Source: JASGDC01 sp047605865 | Lineage (GTDB): Bacteria; Actinomycetota; Actinomycetes; Actinomycetales; Micrococcaceae | Length of the DNA: 19,808 nt | Assembly (NCBI GenBank): GCA_047605865.1 | Contig: JASGFC010000026.1 | Coordinates: forward strand, 1-19,808 | Direction: 5' to 3' | In this document: positions 1 through 6,045 of the stretch, piece by piece | How the letters are laid out: each line of letters opens with the position of its first letter | Numbering within the stretch: the stretch's first letter is position 1 | Position numbers and translations under genes: made by a program | The notes under the pieces: generated by a model | What the model saw: the letters and a program-made list of their open reading frames with translations, nothing else | Database searches by the model: none | Told to the model about the DNA's origin: nothing

Positions 1-1438
1 GCACGTACCTTTTATATTTTGGTCCTGCTTCCTCATCAAATTCTTTGATTTTATTACCTCGCAGAGCTAGCTTAATAATTTTGTAAACGAATTTACCTTC
101 CTTCGGGCCAAGACCTAACCGTTCACGCAAAGTTGTATTTGACATTAACTCTTCATATGCGTAAAGCCTAGCTGCATGCCAATACACAGTATTGATGGTT
201 TGTTTCGGAGTGTATTCATTGATGTTTTTGTATGGGTAAAGCTTCACAACTGTAGTGTTCCCTTCAGCTTTAATGCTTGGAGCAGGGAGGTGGTCTTCTT
301 CAAGTGAGAGTATTGCTCTGTCAATCCCACAGCCTCTTGCCTCAACAAATCCCATTTTCTTGAATAAATCGGCCAATTGTGGATTCCTTGATATTTCTTT
401 CATGTCCAATAACCTGTCTGCATTATTCAGGGGAGCACCAGCATTTGAGAATTCTACACGATTGTCACAAATACTTACCGTTGGCCTGCTGCCTTTTACG
501 CTAAAGTCTTGATGAACCAACTGGTTAGCTAAGAGCTCACGTATAGCAATATCTGGGAAAGCTGCTGACACCATTTTTGCCCCTACAAGTCTCTCAAGAG
601 ATTCTGGAAGCAGGTCTCTTGTTTGTTTCAAAAATGCTTCGAAACCAACTGCTACACCTTGTTCAAGGCTTGCTTCTTTGAGGGTTTGTATTTGGTTATT
701 CCCTTTGTATTTAACCACTTGTGGAGCATGCCAGTGTAGACGTGGAAAATCTGAAAAAGACTTGGCAAAAGTATAAGCACCAAGGTTTGTGATGTTGTAT
801 TTTCGACTGCTCTTTACAACTAATCCATCTTTTTCCATCTCATCAAGAGTTTTATTTTCGCTTAATCCGATAGGATGTCCAAAGTGCTTTTTGTAACTAT
901 CGGTATCCAGAAGCTCCGATACATCAGCTACTGAACAGTCGTGTTTAGCTATTTCACTTTCAAAGTTCGAACTGACAAAAGATAACCATAACTCACGTTC
1001 TTTTTCAGGGTGATCTTTCAAAGGTTTTTTGGAAGACCCACTCCTAATCCAGCGTTTTCCTTGGAAAGAAACTGGCCTGTTTGCATTCATGTGAATTTGC
1101 ATAACTACTACATTAAGTCCCGTCACCTTTACTTCATGAAAATCAACAATTAGCTCTGGGTCTATATTTCTTTCTAGCCAAGTAATAAATGGCTGGCTTT
1201 TATGCTTCTGGCTCTTTGGCTTGAAGGTTGTTCCAACCACCTTTTTATCATCGTTGATGCCCCAGAGCATGTATGAACATCTACGTCCGTGAATCTGAGC
1301 AGAATTAGCTAGGGCAGAAATGTATTCTCCTATAAGCTCACAGTGAGTGTTATTTACCTTAAACTCAAGGAATTCAGACTCGTCTTCCTTAAGAAGCTCA
1401 AGTACGTCTTCTTCAGTCATCTTTTTCTTATTCGCCAA
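1..1438 (-). CDS. AlbA_2 / HATPase_c_4 predicted transcriptional regulator (COG2865-like), 3' end outside window
   Basis: This open frame runs to the window edge without a stop, giving 479 residues. An AlbA_2 (Schlafen-type AlbA) DNA-binding domain lies at about residues 20-140: ESEFLEFKV (21-ish), then ISALANSA and MLWGIND. A GHKL-type ATPase segment follows at about 290-390, with ELLANQLVHQDF (Asn305 in the N-box position), CDNRVEFSNAG, ISRNPQL and EARGCGIDR. The last residues look like a winged-helix region. The start chosen is TTG at 1438, with AAGGAA five bases upstream; an in-frame ATG at 1420 is the alternative. The family is usually annotated as a transcriptional regulator or putative DNA-binding ATP-binding protein; its true role is largely unknown. 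Arginine is coded mostly by AGA/AGG (13 of 23 by hand count), unlike the CGT-rich neighbours, which suggests transfer. Direct repeats fill its leader, so autoregulation is plausible but inferred. Confidence 0.85.
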   Translation of the reverse strand, partial: MANKKKMTEEDVLELLKEDESEFLEFKVNNTHCELIGEYISALANSAQIHGRRCSYMLWGINDDKKVVGTTFKPKSQKHKSQPFITWLERNIDPELIVDFHEVKVTGLNVVVMQIHMNANRPVSFQGKRWIRSGSSKKPLKDHPEKERELWLSFVSSNFESEIAKHDCSVADVSELLDTDSYKKHFGHPIGLSENKTLDEMEKDGLVVKSSRKYNITNLGAYTFAKSFSDFPRLHWHAPQVVKYKGNNQIQTLKEASLEQGVAVGFEAFLKQTRDLLPESLERLVGAKMVSAAFPDIAIRELLANQLVHQDFSVKGSRPTVSICDNRVEFSNAGAPLNNADRLLDMKEISRNPQLADLFKKMGFVEARGCGIDRAILSLEEDHLPAPSIKAEGNTTVVKLYPYKNINEYTPKQTINTVYWHAARLYAYEELMSNTTLRERLGLGPKEGKFVYKIIKLALRGNKIKEFDEEAGPKYKRYV

Positions 1439-1662
1439 ACTAATTCCTTAAAAACTCAAAACAGGTTATGATTCCTGTCATTTCAACGAAAATTCTTTTC
1501 GCTAAACTAATTCCAATGATTAAACACCATATTTTCATACTATTCTTGTCAAATCAACTTAAAATAATGATTTTGCTTTTCTCCACACTAATTCCACAAT
1601 TCTTGATTATGGTCAGTATTTGCTTAAAATTAAACATATTTTCTTTTCTCCAAACTAATTCC
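1428..1662 (-). repeat. Four direct repeats, GGAATTAGTKTRGMGAAAAG, in the regulator leader
   Basis: Read on the minus strand, four near-identical 20-base copies occur at 1643-1662, 1576-1595, 1495-1514 and 1428-1447. The spacings between them are 67, 81 and 67 bases. The core GGAATTAGT is identical in all four. The last copy overlaps the ribosome-binding site and TTG start of the AlbA_2-type gene. The sequence between copies is AT-rich and not conserved. The copies may be operator sites bound by the gene product, or duplicated translation-start regions. Which of these is right cannot be decided from sequence alone. Confidence 0.85.
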
Positions 1663-1664
1663 AA

Positions 1665-1693
1665 AGTATAGGGGATAACACTACAATCCAGAA
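1665..1693 (-). promoter_or_regulatory. Possible promoter of the AlbA_2-type regulator gene
   Basis: On the minus strand a good -10 hexamer, TATACT, lies at 1670-1665. With 17-base spacing the -35 position reads TTCTGG (1693-1688), a poor match to TTGACA. A start about seven bases downstream would give a leader of roughly 220 bases running through all four direct repeats. The weak -35 makes this a tentative call. Confidence 0.35.
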
Positions 1694-1713
1694 AATATGG
1701 TTTTCGTAAAATA

Positions 1714-1735
1714 TTACAGAGTACGTACGCTGTAA
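1714..1735. promoter_or_regulatory. 22-bp near-perfect palindrome, possible operator
   Basis: The half-site TTACAGAGTAC is followed directly by GTACGCTGTAA; 10 of 11 positions are complementary, and one further A-T pair extends it to 1713-1736. There is no loop, so it looks like a site for a dimeric DNA-binding protein rather than a terminator. It lies 33 bases upstream of the peroxidase start and would fall in or near that gene's promoter. I do not recognise it as the box of a named regulator. Confidence 0.5.
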
Positions 1736-1768
1736 TCTTGTTCAGTTAAGATTGTTGTGGAGGTAGAC

Positions 1769-2317
1769 ATGACTACTATTTATGATTTTACAGTTACAGA
1801 CCAGCAAGGTAAGGATGTTTCGCTTGGGCAATATCGTGGGAAAGTGTTGTTAGTGGTTAATACAGCAACACAATGTGGCTCAACACTACAGTATGATGGC
1901 TTGGAAACACTGTATAAAAAGTATAAAGACGAGGGTTTTGAAATCTTAGATTTTCCATGCAATCAATTTAATGAGCAAGCTCCGGAAGATATTGCAGAAA
2001 TAGACAATTTCTGCAGAGTTAACTATGGAACTGAGTTTCCTCGCTTTGCAAAAATTAATGTCAATGGACCAAATGCTGACCCACTATATCAGTGGTTACG
2101 TCAAGAACAGCCTAATGATTCTGGCAATGCAAGCGAAGTGAAAACTTTCGTTGAGCGAATTACTCCAATGAATCCTTATGTTCAAGAACCTGGTTCTATT
2201 AAATGGAATTTTACAAAATTCCTTATTAGTTCTGAAGGCGAAGTGATTGACAGGTTTGCAACTATAGTGCAACCAGAAGATCTTGAAGAACCCATTGCAT
2301 CAGAACTCCAGCAGTAG
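1769..2317 (+). CDS. Glutathione peroxidase family thiol peroxidase (Cys type)
   Basis: A 182-residue cytoplasmic peroxidase that reduces hydrogen peroxide or organic hydroperoxides. Family signatures are clear: NTATQCGST with the peroxidatic Cys36, FPCNQF with Cys64, Gln70, and KWNFTKF with Trp146, which together form the usual Cys/Gln/Trp catalytic set. Cys82 (IDNFC) sits where the resolving cysteine of yeast Gpx3 sits, so thioredoxin rather than glutathione is the likely reductant; this is an inference. There is no signal peptide. An upstream in-frame GTG at 1757 exists, but ATG at 1769 is preceded by GGAGGT at 1759-1764 and the family alignment begins there, so 1769 was chosen. A palindrome upstream may regulate it. 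It converges on the methyltransferase gene with 23 bases between stops. Confidence 0.93.
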   Translation: MTTIYDFTVTDQQGKDVSLGQYRGKVLLVVNTATQCGSTLQYDGLETLYKKYKDEGFEILDFPCNQFNEQAPEDIAEIDNFCRVNYGTEFPRFAKINVNGPNADPLYQWLRQEQPNDSGNASEVKTFVERITPMNPYVQEPGSIKWNFTKFLISSEGEVIDRFATIVQPEDLEEPIASELQQ

Positions 2318-2340
2318 CTAGTTCTACGAAGGTTAATGCT

Positions 2341-2829
2341 TTAGTTTGCTTGCTTTTCTCTGCTTAAGAGACTTTCTTTGATATTTAGTCCCCAACCGAA
2401 TCCTCCAAGTGTTCCATCGCTTCTTAGCGCACGATGGCAGGGGATAAACAATGAGACAGGATTCTTTCCACAAGCAGTGCCTGCTGCACGAGTTGCGCGC
2501 TCGTTACCTGCTTCTTTAGCTAATTGTGTATAACTTAGAACAGTTCCTGCTGGAATTTTCCGTAATGCTTCCCAGATACGGAGAGTGAAAGGAGTGCTAG
2601 TGGTATGAACGGATACTTGAAGTATTTTGTCAAAGTTTCCAGAGTAATAATCAAGGACAGCAGTTTCAATATCATGCATTTTCTTCTTTGAAGGTGTTTC
2701 ATATCCAGGAAGATATTTCATGAGTTCATTGAAATCATTTGTCCAGCCCGAAGCAACCACTTTATTTTGATGGACCACCATTGTGAAAGGTCCATCTGGA
2801 GTATTTAATGTGCTGTAAAAAGTATCCAT
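2341..2829 (-). CDS. ogt: Methylated-DNA--[protein]-cysteine S-methyltransferase
   Basis: A suicide DNA repair protein that moves the alkyl group from O6-alkylguanine (or O4-alkylthymine) onto its own cysteine. The conserved FIPCHRAL motif carries the acceptor cysteine near residue 131, and the preceding RATRAAGTACGKNP helix and following GGFGWGLNIKESLL complete the C-terminal catalytic domain. The N-terminal half, with TPDGPFTMVV, is the usual divergent cap domain. There is no Ada-type zinc region, so this is a stand-alone Ogt/MGMT type of normal length. Start: ATG at 2829 was chosen; an in-frame TTG at 2835, two codons earlier, has a GAGAG six bases upstream and could be the true start. It is divergent from tig across a short promoter region and convergent with the peroxidase gene. 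Confidence 0.93.
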   Translation of the reverse strand: MDTFYSTLNTPDGPFTMVVHQNKVVASGWTNDFNELMKYLPGYETPSKKKMHDIETAVLDYYSGNFDKILQVSVHTTSTPFTLRIWEALRKIPAGTVLSYTQLAKEAGNERATRAAGTACGKNPVSLFIPCHRALRSDGTLGGFGWGLNIKESLLSREKQAN

Positions 2830-2847
2830 AATCAAAGGATACTCTCG

Positions 2848-2877
2848 TTATGAGTTATTGAATTACTCGTTTATACT
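2848..2877 (+). promoter_or_regulatory. Candidate tig promoter
   Basis: In the 86-base gap between the divergent ogt and tig genes a good -10 hexamer, TATACT, lies at 2872-2877. An 18-base spacer separates it from TTATGA at 2848-2853, a partial -35 match. This would place the transcript start near 2884 and give tig a leader of about 30 bases. Confidence 0.45.
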
Positions 2878-2915
2878 TGTACTTATTGCCCTTTAAGACT
2901 ACTAATGGAGTAAAT

Positions 2916-4457
2916 GTGAAATCAAACGTTGAGAAAATCAGCCCTACTCATGCAAAACTTGAAATTGAAGCAACCCCAGAAGAACTACAGCCAGCACTAG
3001 ATAAGGTTTATAAAGAACTAGCTGAACAAGTTGCAATTCCAGGGTTTCGTAAAGGTAAGGTGCCTCAAGCTATGTTGAAACAGCGTGTAGGTGGTCCTTA
3101 CATCCTAGAGCAAGCTGTTAATGAATCACTGAACGGTTTCTACCAACAAGCTATTGAAGAAAATAAGATTTTCCCACTTTCTCAACCTGAGGTTGAAGTT
3201 GTTTCTCTTCCTGACCCAGATTCTTTGGAAGGGAACGTTAAAGTTAATCTTGAAATGGATATTCGTCCTGATGTTGAACTTCCAGATTATTCTAATCTCA
3301 ATGTTGAGGTTGATCCTGTAGAGGCTTCTGACGATGATGTTAACGATGCTCTTACAGATCTTCAAGCACGTTTTGGTTCTTTGAAAAGTGTAGATCGCCC
3401 AGCTTCTCATGATGATCATGTTTCTCTTGACATGGTAGCTAAAGTTGATGGTAAAGAAGTAGATTCAGCTAAAGGCATTAACTACCAAATTGGTTCAGGC
3501 AACATGCTTGAAGGTATGGATGAAGCACTTGATGGTCTAAGCGCTGATGAAGATGCTACTTTTAACACTAAACTTGCCGGTGGCGAACACGCTGGTAAGG
3601 ATGCTGAAGTTAAAGTTAAGGTCAATGCTGTCAAGGAACGCGAACTTCCAGAAGTTGATGATGATTTCGTACAGATGGCCAGTGAATTCGATACTGTTGA
3701 TGAGCTCAAAGATAGCTTGAAGAAACAGGTAACAGAAGATAAAGGCTTCCAGCAGCAAGTGCAAGCCCATGAGCGCACTCTTGATGTTTTGCTAGAAAAG
3801 ACTGACATTCCTGTTCCTCAGTCTTTGATTGATGAAGAAGTTAAGCGTCACTTTGAGCAATCTCAAGAAGACCCAAATGATAAAAAACATGAAAAAGAAG
3901 TTCGTGCAGATGCAGAAAAAGCATTCCGTTCACAACTCCTTCTCGATACTATCGCTGAGAAAGAAAACATCCAGCTAGACCAGCAGGAAATCATTGATTA
4001 CATCATGGCAACTGCACAGCAATATGGAATGGATCCAAACCAGTTTGCACAAATGCTTGATCAAACTGGTCAAACTTCTGCATTGATCGGTGAAGTTGGC
4101 CGTAAAAAAGCTCTTGCAAAGGTTGTAGAGTCAGCAACTGTTAAAGATACACAAGGTAATCTTGTAGAAACAACTCCACAAGAAGACGAAGATTCTAGTG
4201 ATGAAACTACAGCTGATTCTACTGACGAGACAACTGATACAGATTCAACATCAAAGTCTGAAACTAAAGACTCTCAGAAGAAAGATAAAAAATCCAAAAA
4301 GGATAAGAAATCTAAAGACACAAAAGATAAAGATAAAAAGTCTAAAAAAGAAACAAAAAGCAAAGATAAAAAGTCTAAAGACAAAAAGTCCACAAAAGAC
4401 ACAAAAGGTAAGAAAGACAAAGGGTCTACAAAGTCTACAAAAGACAAAGACAAGTAG
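2916..4457 (+). CDS. tig: Trigger factor, ribosome-associated chaperone and prolyl isomerase
   Basis: Trigger factor binds the ribosome at the peptide exit and shields nascent chains. The N-terminal ribosome-binding domain carries the signature GFRKGKVP at residues 43-50. An FKBP-type prolyl isomerase domain spans about 160-250 (VSLDMVAKVDGK, QIGSGNMLEGMDEAL). The alpha-helical chaperone domain follows to about 405. The start is GTG at 2916, preceded by GGAG at 2907-2910, and MKSNVEKISPTHAKL matches the family N-terminus; the longer frame from 2877 overlaps the probable promoter and is not supported. The protein is 513 residues, longer than the 430-450 usual outside actinobacteria, because of a charged tail of roughly 100 residues that begins acidic (Asp, Glu, Ser, Thr) and ends in Lys/Asp/Ser repeats. 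The Clp protease genes follow on the same strand. Confidence 0.97.
   Translation: MKSNVEKISPTHAKLEIEATPEELQPALDKVYKELAEQVAIPGFRKGKVPQAMLKQRVGGPYILEQAVNESLNGFYQQAIEENKIFPLSQPEVEVVSLPDPDSLEGNVKVNLEMDIRPDVELPDYSNLNVEVDPVEASDDDVNDALTDLQARFGSLKSVDRPASHDDHVSLDMVAKVDGKEVDSAKGINYQIGSGNMLEGMDEALDGLSADEDATFNTKLAGGEHAGKDAEVKVKVNAVKERELPEVDDDFVQMASEFDTVDELKDSLKKQVTEDKGFQQQVQAHERTLDVLLEKTDIPVPQSLIDEEVKRHFEQSQEDPNDKKHEKEVRADAEKAFRSQLLLDTIAEKENIQLDQQEIIDYIMATAQQYGMDPNQFAQMLDQTGQTSALIGEVGRKKALAKVVESATVKDTQGNLVETTPQEDEDSSDETTADSTDETTDTDSTSKSETKDSQKKDKKSKKDKKSKDTKDKDKKSKKETKSKDKKSKDKKSTKDTKGKKDKGSTKSTKDKDK
4279..4455 (+). repeat. Low-complexity Lys/Asp/Ser/Thr-coding repeats in the 3' end of tig
   Basis: This A-rich stretch encodes imperfect iterations of KDKKSK, KSKDKK and STKDTKG. 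Several near-identical 15-20 base units (for example AAAGATAAAAAGTCTAAA at about 4324 and 4363) recur in frame. Repeats of this kind tend to vary in length between strains through slippage or recombination. The encoded tail is strongly basic and probably unstructured. Confidence 0.8.
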
Positions 4458-4495
4458 TCTTTCCAAGCTATTGTTCTCTCAGGGCAAATAAAATG

Positions 4496-4509
4496 AGCCA
4501 TGAGCGAAC
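4496..4509 (+). promoter_or_regulatory. Possible ClgR-like box upstream of clpP1
   Basis: The sequence AGC-CATG-AGCGAAC resembles the reverse complement of the actinobacterial ClgR element as I recall it (CGC, four bases, RGCGAAC), with one mismatch in the first position. ClgR is a known activator of clp genes in actinobacteria, so the location fits. A 10-base specified match in AT-rich DNA could still be chance. Confidence 0.35.
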
Positions 4510-4524
4510 AGCTTCATGAAGTCC

Positions 4525-4577
4525 TTAATAAATGTTCCTCTTAACTGTATATTTTAGTTAAGAGGAACATTTATTAA
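4525..4577 (+). terminator. Perfect 22-bp inverted repeat between tig and clpP1
   Basis: Arms 4525-4546 and 4556-4577 are perfectly complementary around a nine-base loop, GTATATTTT. The stem includes TTCCTCTTAACT and AGTTAAGAGGAA. It would fold strongly in RNA from either strand. It may end tig transcription, but there is no following U-tract outside the stem, and it lies only 17 bases ahead of the clpP1 start. A role as an attenuator, RNA-stability element or protein-binding site is also possible. Confidence 0.65.
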
Positions 4578-4594
4578 CAGAAAGATAAATACAC

Positions 4595-5242
4595 ATGACT
4601 GATATCGGTATGCCCCGAGCTGAAGAAGGTGCAACTGCAAATCCACAGGATGATTACATCTTCAATAAATTGCTCAAAGAACGTATTATCTGGCTAGGTT
4701 CAGATGTGCGTGATGACAATGCAAATCAAATTTGTGCTCAAATGTTGCTGTTAGCAGCAGAAGATCCTGAAAAAGATATTTGGCTCTACATTAACTCTCC
4801 TGGTGGTTCTATTACTGCAGGTATGGCTATCTATGACACCATGCATTTCATTCCTAATGATGTTGCTACAGTAGCTATGGGTATGGCTGCCTCTATGGGA
4901 CAATTCCTCCTTAGCTCAGGCACTAAAGGTAAGCGTTATGCTACACCTAATGCACGAATCTTGATGCACCAGCCTTCTGGTGGTATGGGTGGTACTGCTT
5001 CAGATATCCGTATTCAAGCAGAGCTCATTCTTGATATGAAGAAACGTTTATCAGCACTGACAGCAGAACAGACTGGTCAGCCAGTTGAAAAAATTCTTAA
5101 AGACGCAGATCGAGACCGTTGGTTCTCTGCTGAAGAAGGCTTAGAATATGGCTTCTTCGATCATATCGCTGAAAAAGCTGGACAAGTTTCTGGCGGTGGC
5201 GGAACTTCGGCAAACCTTAAACCAAAAGGTAGGAGAGGCTAA
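4595..5242 (+). CDS. clpP1: ATP-dependent Clp protease proteolytic subunit ClpP1
   Basis: Serine peptidase of family S14 that forms the heptameric chamber of the Clp protease and degrades proteins unfolded by ClpX or ClpC. The catalytic triad is visible: Ser100 in GMAASMGQ, His125 in LMHQPSGG and Asp174 in DADRDRWF. The oligomer and substrate signatures INSPGGS and GTASDI are present. It is 215 residues, with a Gly-rich, basic C-terminal tail (GGGG, then KPKGRRG). Ribosome binding is weak (AGAAAG about 12 bases upstream of ATG), and a strong hairpin ends 17 bases before the start. It is followed by its paralogue after two bases; in actinobacteria the two form a mixed ClpP1P2 tetradecamer, so joint production makes sense. 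Confidence 0.96.
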   Translation: MTDIGMPRAEEGATANPQDDYIFNKLLKERIIWLGSDVRDDNANQICAQMLLLAAEDPEKDIWLYINSPGGSITAGMAIYDTMHFIPNDVATVAMGMAASMGQFLLSSGTKGKRYATPNARILMHQPSGGMGGTASDIRIQAELILDMKKRLSALTAEQTGQPVEKILKDADRDRWFSAEEGLEYGFFDHIAEKAGQVSGGGGTSANLKPKGRRG

Positions 5243-5244
5243 TA

Positions 5245-5895
5245 ATGGATTTACAGATACCACAAAGCGTTGCAATGCCTACAAATGAAGGTCGTTACGT
5301 TGTTCCTCAATTTACCGAACGTACACCTACTGGCATCAAGACCCAAGATCCTTATGGAAAGCTCTTTGAAGAGCGAATCATCTTCATGGGAGTTCAGGTA
5401 GACGATACCTCAGCTAATGACATCATGTCCCAATTATTGGTTCTGGAATCAATGGATCCAGAACGCATGATTACGCTGTATATTAACTCTCCTGGTGGTT
5501 CTTTCACAGCGATGACAGCCATCTACGATACCATTCAGTACATTAAACCTGAAGTTCAGACTGTATGCCTTGGCCAAGCAGCCTCTGCTGCAGCTACCAT
5601 TCTTGCAGCAGGTTCACCTGGCAAGCGTTTGGCTCTACCAAATGCTAGAATTCTTATTCACCAGCCTGCAACAGAGGGTACTCGCGGTCAAGCTTCAGAT
5701 ATTGAAATTCAGGCAAATGAAGTTATGAGAATGCGTGAATGGCTTGAAGAGGCTTACGCACAGCACTCTAATCGTACAAAAGAACAGATTAATGCTGACA
5801 TTGAGCGCGATAAAATTTTGACAGCTCAAGAAGCCTTAGAGTATGGACTGATAGACCACGTCCTAGAACCACGAAAAAAGGGTAAGGGCAAATAA
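5245..5895 (+). CDS. clpP2: ATP-dependent Clp protease proteolytic subunit ClpP2
   Basis: The second S14 peptidase of the pair, 216 residues. Catalytic residues are Ser114 (GQAASAAAT), His139 (ILIHQPATEG) and Asp189 (IERDKIL). The N-terminal stretch before RIIFMG is about 44 residues, as in the longer actinobacterial ClpP2, and the C-terminus is basic (PRKKGKGK). The ATG lies two bases after the clpP1 stop, with AGGAG at 5231-5235 inside the end of clpP1, so the two genes form one transcription unit. In actinobacteria ClpP2 generally provides the face that docks the ATPase; that role is inferred here from order and homology. Confidence 0.96.
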   Translation: MDLQIPQSVAMPTNEGRYVVPQFTERTPTGIKTQDPYGKLFEERIIFMGVQVDDTSANDIMSQLLVLESMDPERMITLYINSPGGSFTAMTAIYDTIQYIKPEVQTVCLGQAASAAATILAAGSPGKRLALPNARILIHQPATEGTRGQASDIEIQANEVMRMREWLEEAYAQHSNRTKEQINADIERDKILTAQEALEYGLIDHVLEPRKKGKGK

Positions 5896-5908
5896 ATAAC
5901 TTTCTTTT

Positions 5909-5942
5909 AAGAGGTCACTTTATTACGGTAAAGTGACCTCTT
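5909..5942 (+). terminator. Hairpin after clpP2, probable terminator
   Basis: Arms AAGAGGTCACTTTA (5909-5922) and TAAAGTGACCTCTT (5929-5942) are a perfect 14-bp match around the loop TTACGG. It begins 14 bases after the clpP2 stop. The downstream bases (GAGTTTCC) hold only a short T run, so termination may be partial, allowing some read-through into clpX. Confidence 0.7.
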
Positions 5943-6045
5943 GAGTTTCCATGAGACCTTCGTGCACTTTGACCTCGTTGATAGCAGTAACTCGCATCGT
6001 GTCCTGATTAAAAATAATTAAGCAGCTACATTGTAAGATAGGAAC
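5943..6045 (+). other. Leader region of clpX
   Basis: About 100 bases follow the clpP2 hairpin. TTGATA at 5978-5983 and AT-rich sequence near 6008-6020 could form a promoter, but the spacing is too long for a clear -35/-10 pair. No ClgR-like palindrome was found here. I could not settle where clpX transcription begins. Confidence 0.35.

Larger units (their letters stand above)
1439..1768. other. AT-rich divergent intergenic region
   Basis: About 330 bases without a convincing gene lie between the divergent AlbA_2-type gene and the peroxidase gene. The stretch is visibly richer in A and T than its surroundings. It contains three of the four 20-base direct repeats, a weak minus-strand promoter near 1665-1693 and a 22-bp palindrome at 1714-1735. 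A 67-residue plus-strand open frame from 1468 has no ribosome-binding site and runs through the repeats, so it was not called. Confidence 0.7.

Noticed and set aside
255..512. Plus-strand frame of 85 residues inside the AlbA_2-type gene
   Set aside because: It is antisense to a well-supported coding region whose domains align through this segment.
1428..1662. The repeat array as a CRISPR
   Set aside because: There are only four copies, spacers are 47-61 bases and AT-rich, the repeat is short and not palindromic, the last copy overlaps a gene start, and no cas gene is present.
1468..1671. Plus-strand open frame of 67 residues in the divergent intergenic region
   Set aside because: It has no ribosome-binding site, runs through the repeat copies in antisense, and its Ile/Leu/Phe-rich content is what AT-rich DNA gives by chance.
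1757..1768. GTG at 1757 as the start of the peroxidase gene
   Set aside because: It overlaps the GGAGGT that serves the ATG at 1769, and the extra residues MEVD are not part of the family alignment.
2877..2915. Longer tig frame starting at 2877
   Set aside because: It begins inside the likely -10 hexamer, has no ribosome-binding site, and adds 13 residues ahead of the conserved trigger factor N-terminus.
4198..4501. Other open frames over the 3' end of tig, on both strands
   Set aside because: They are by-products of the Lys-coding A-rich repeats read in other frames and have no family resemblance.
5985..6005. ClgR box upstream of clpX
   Set aside because: CGCATCGTG here lacks the second GCG half-site, so it does not fit the element.
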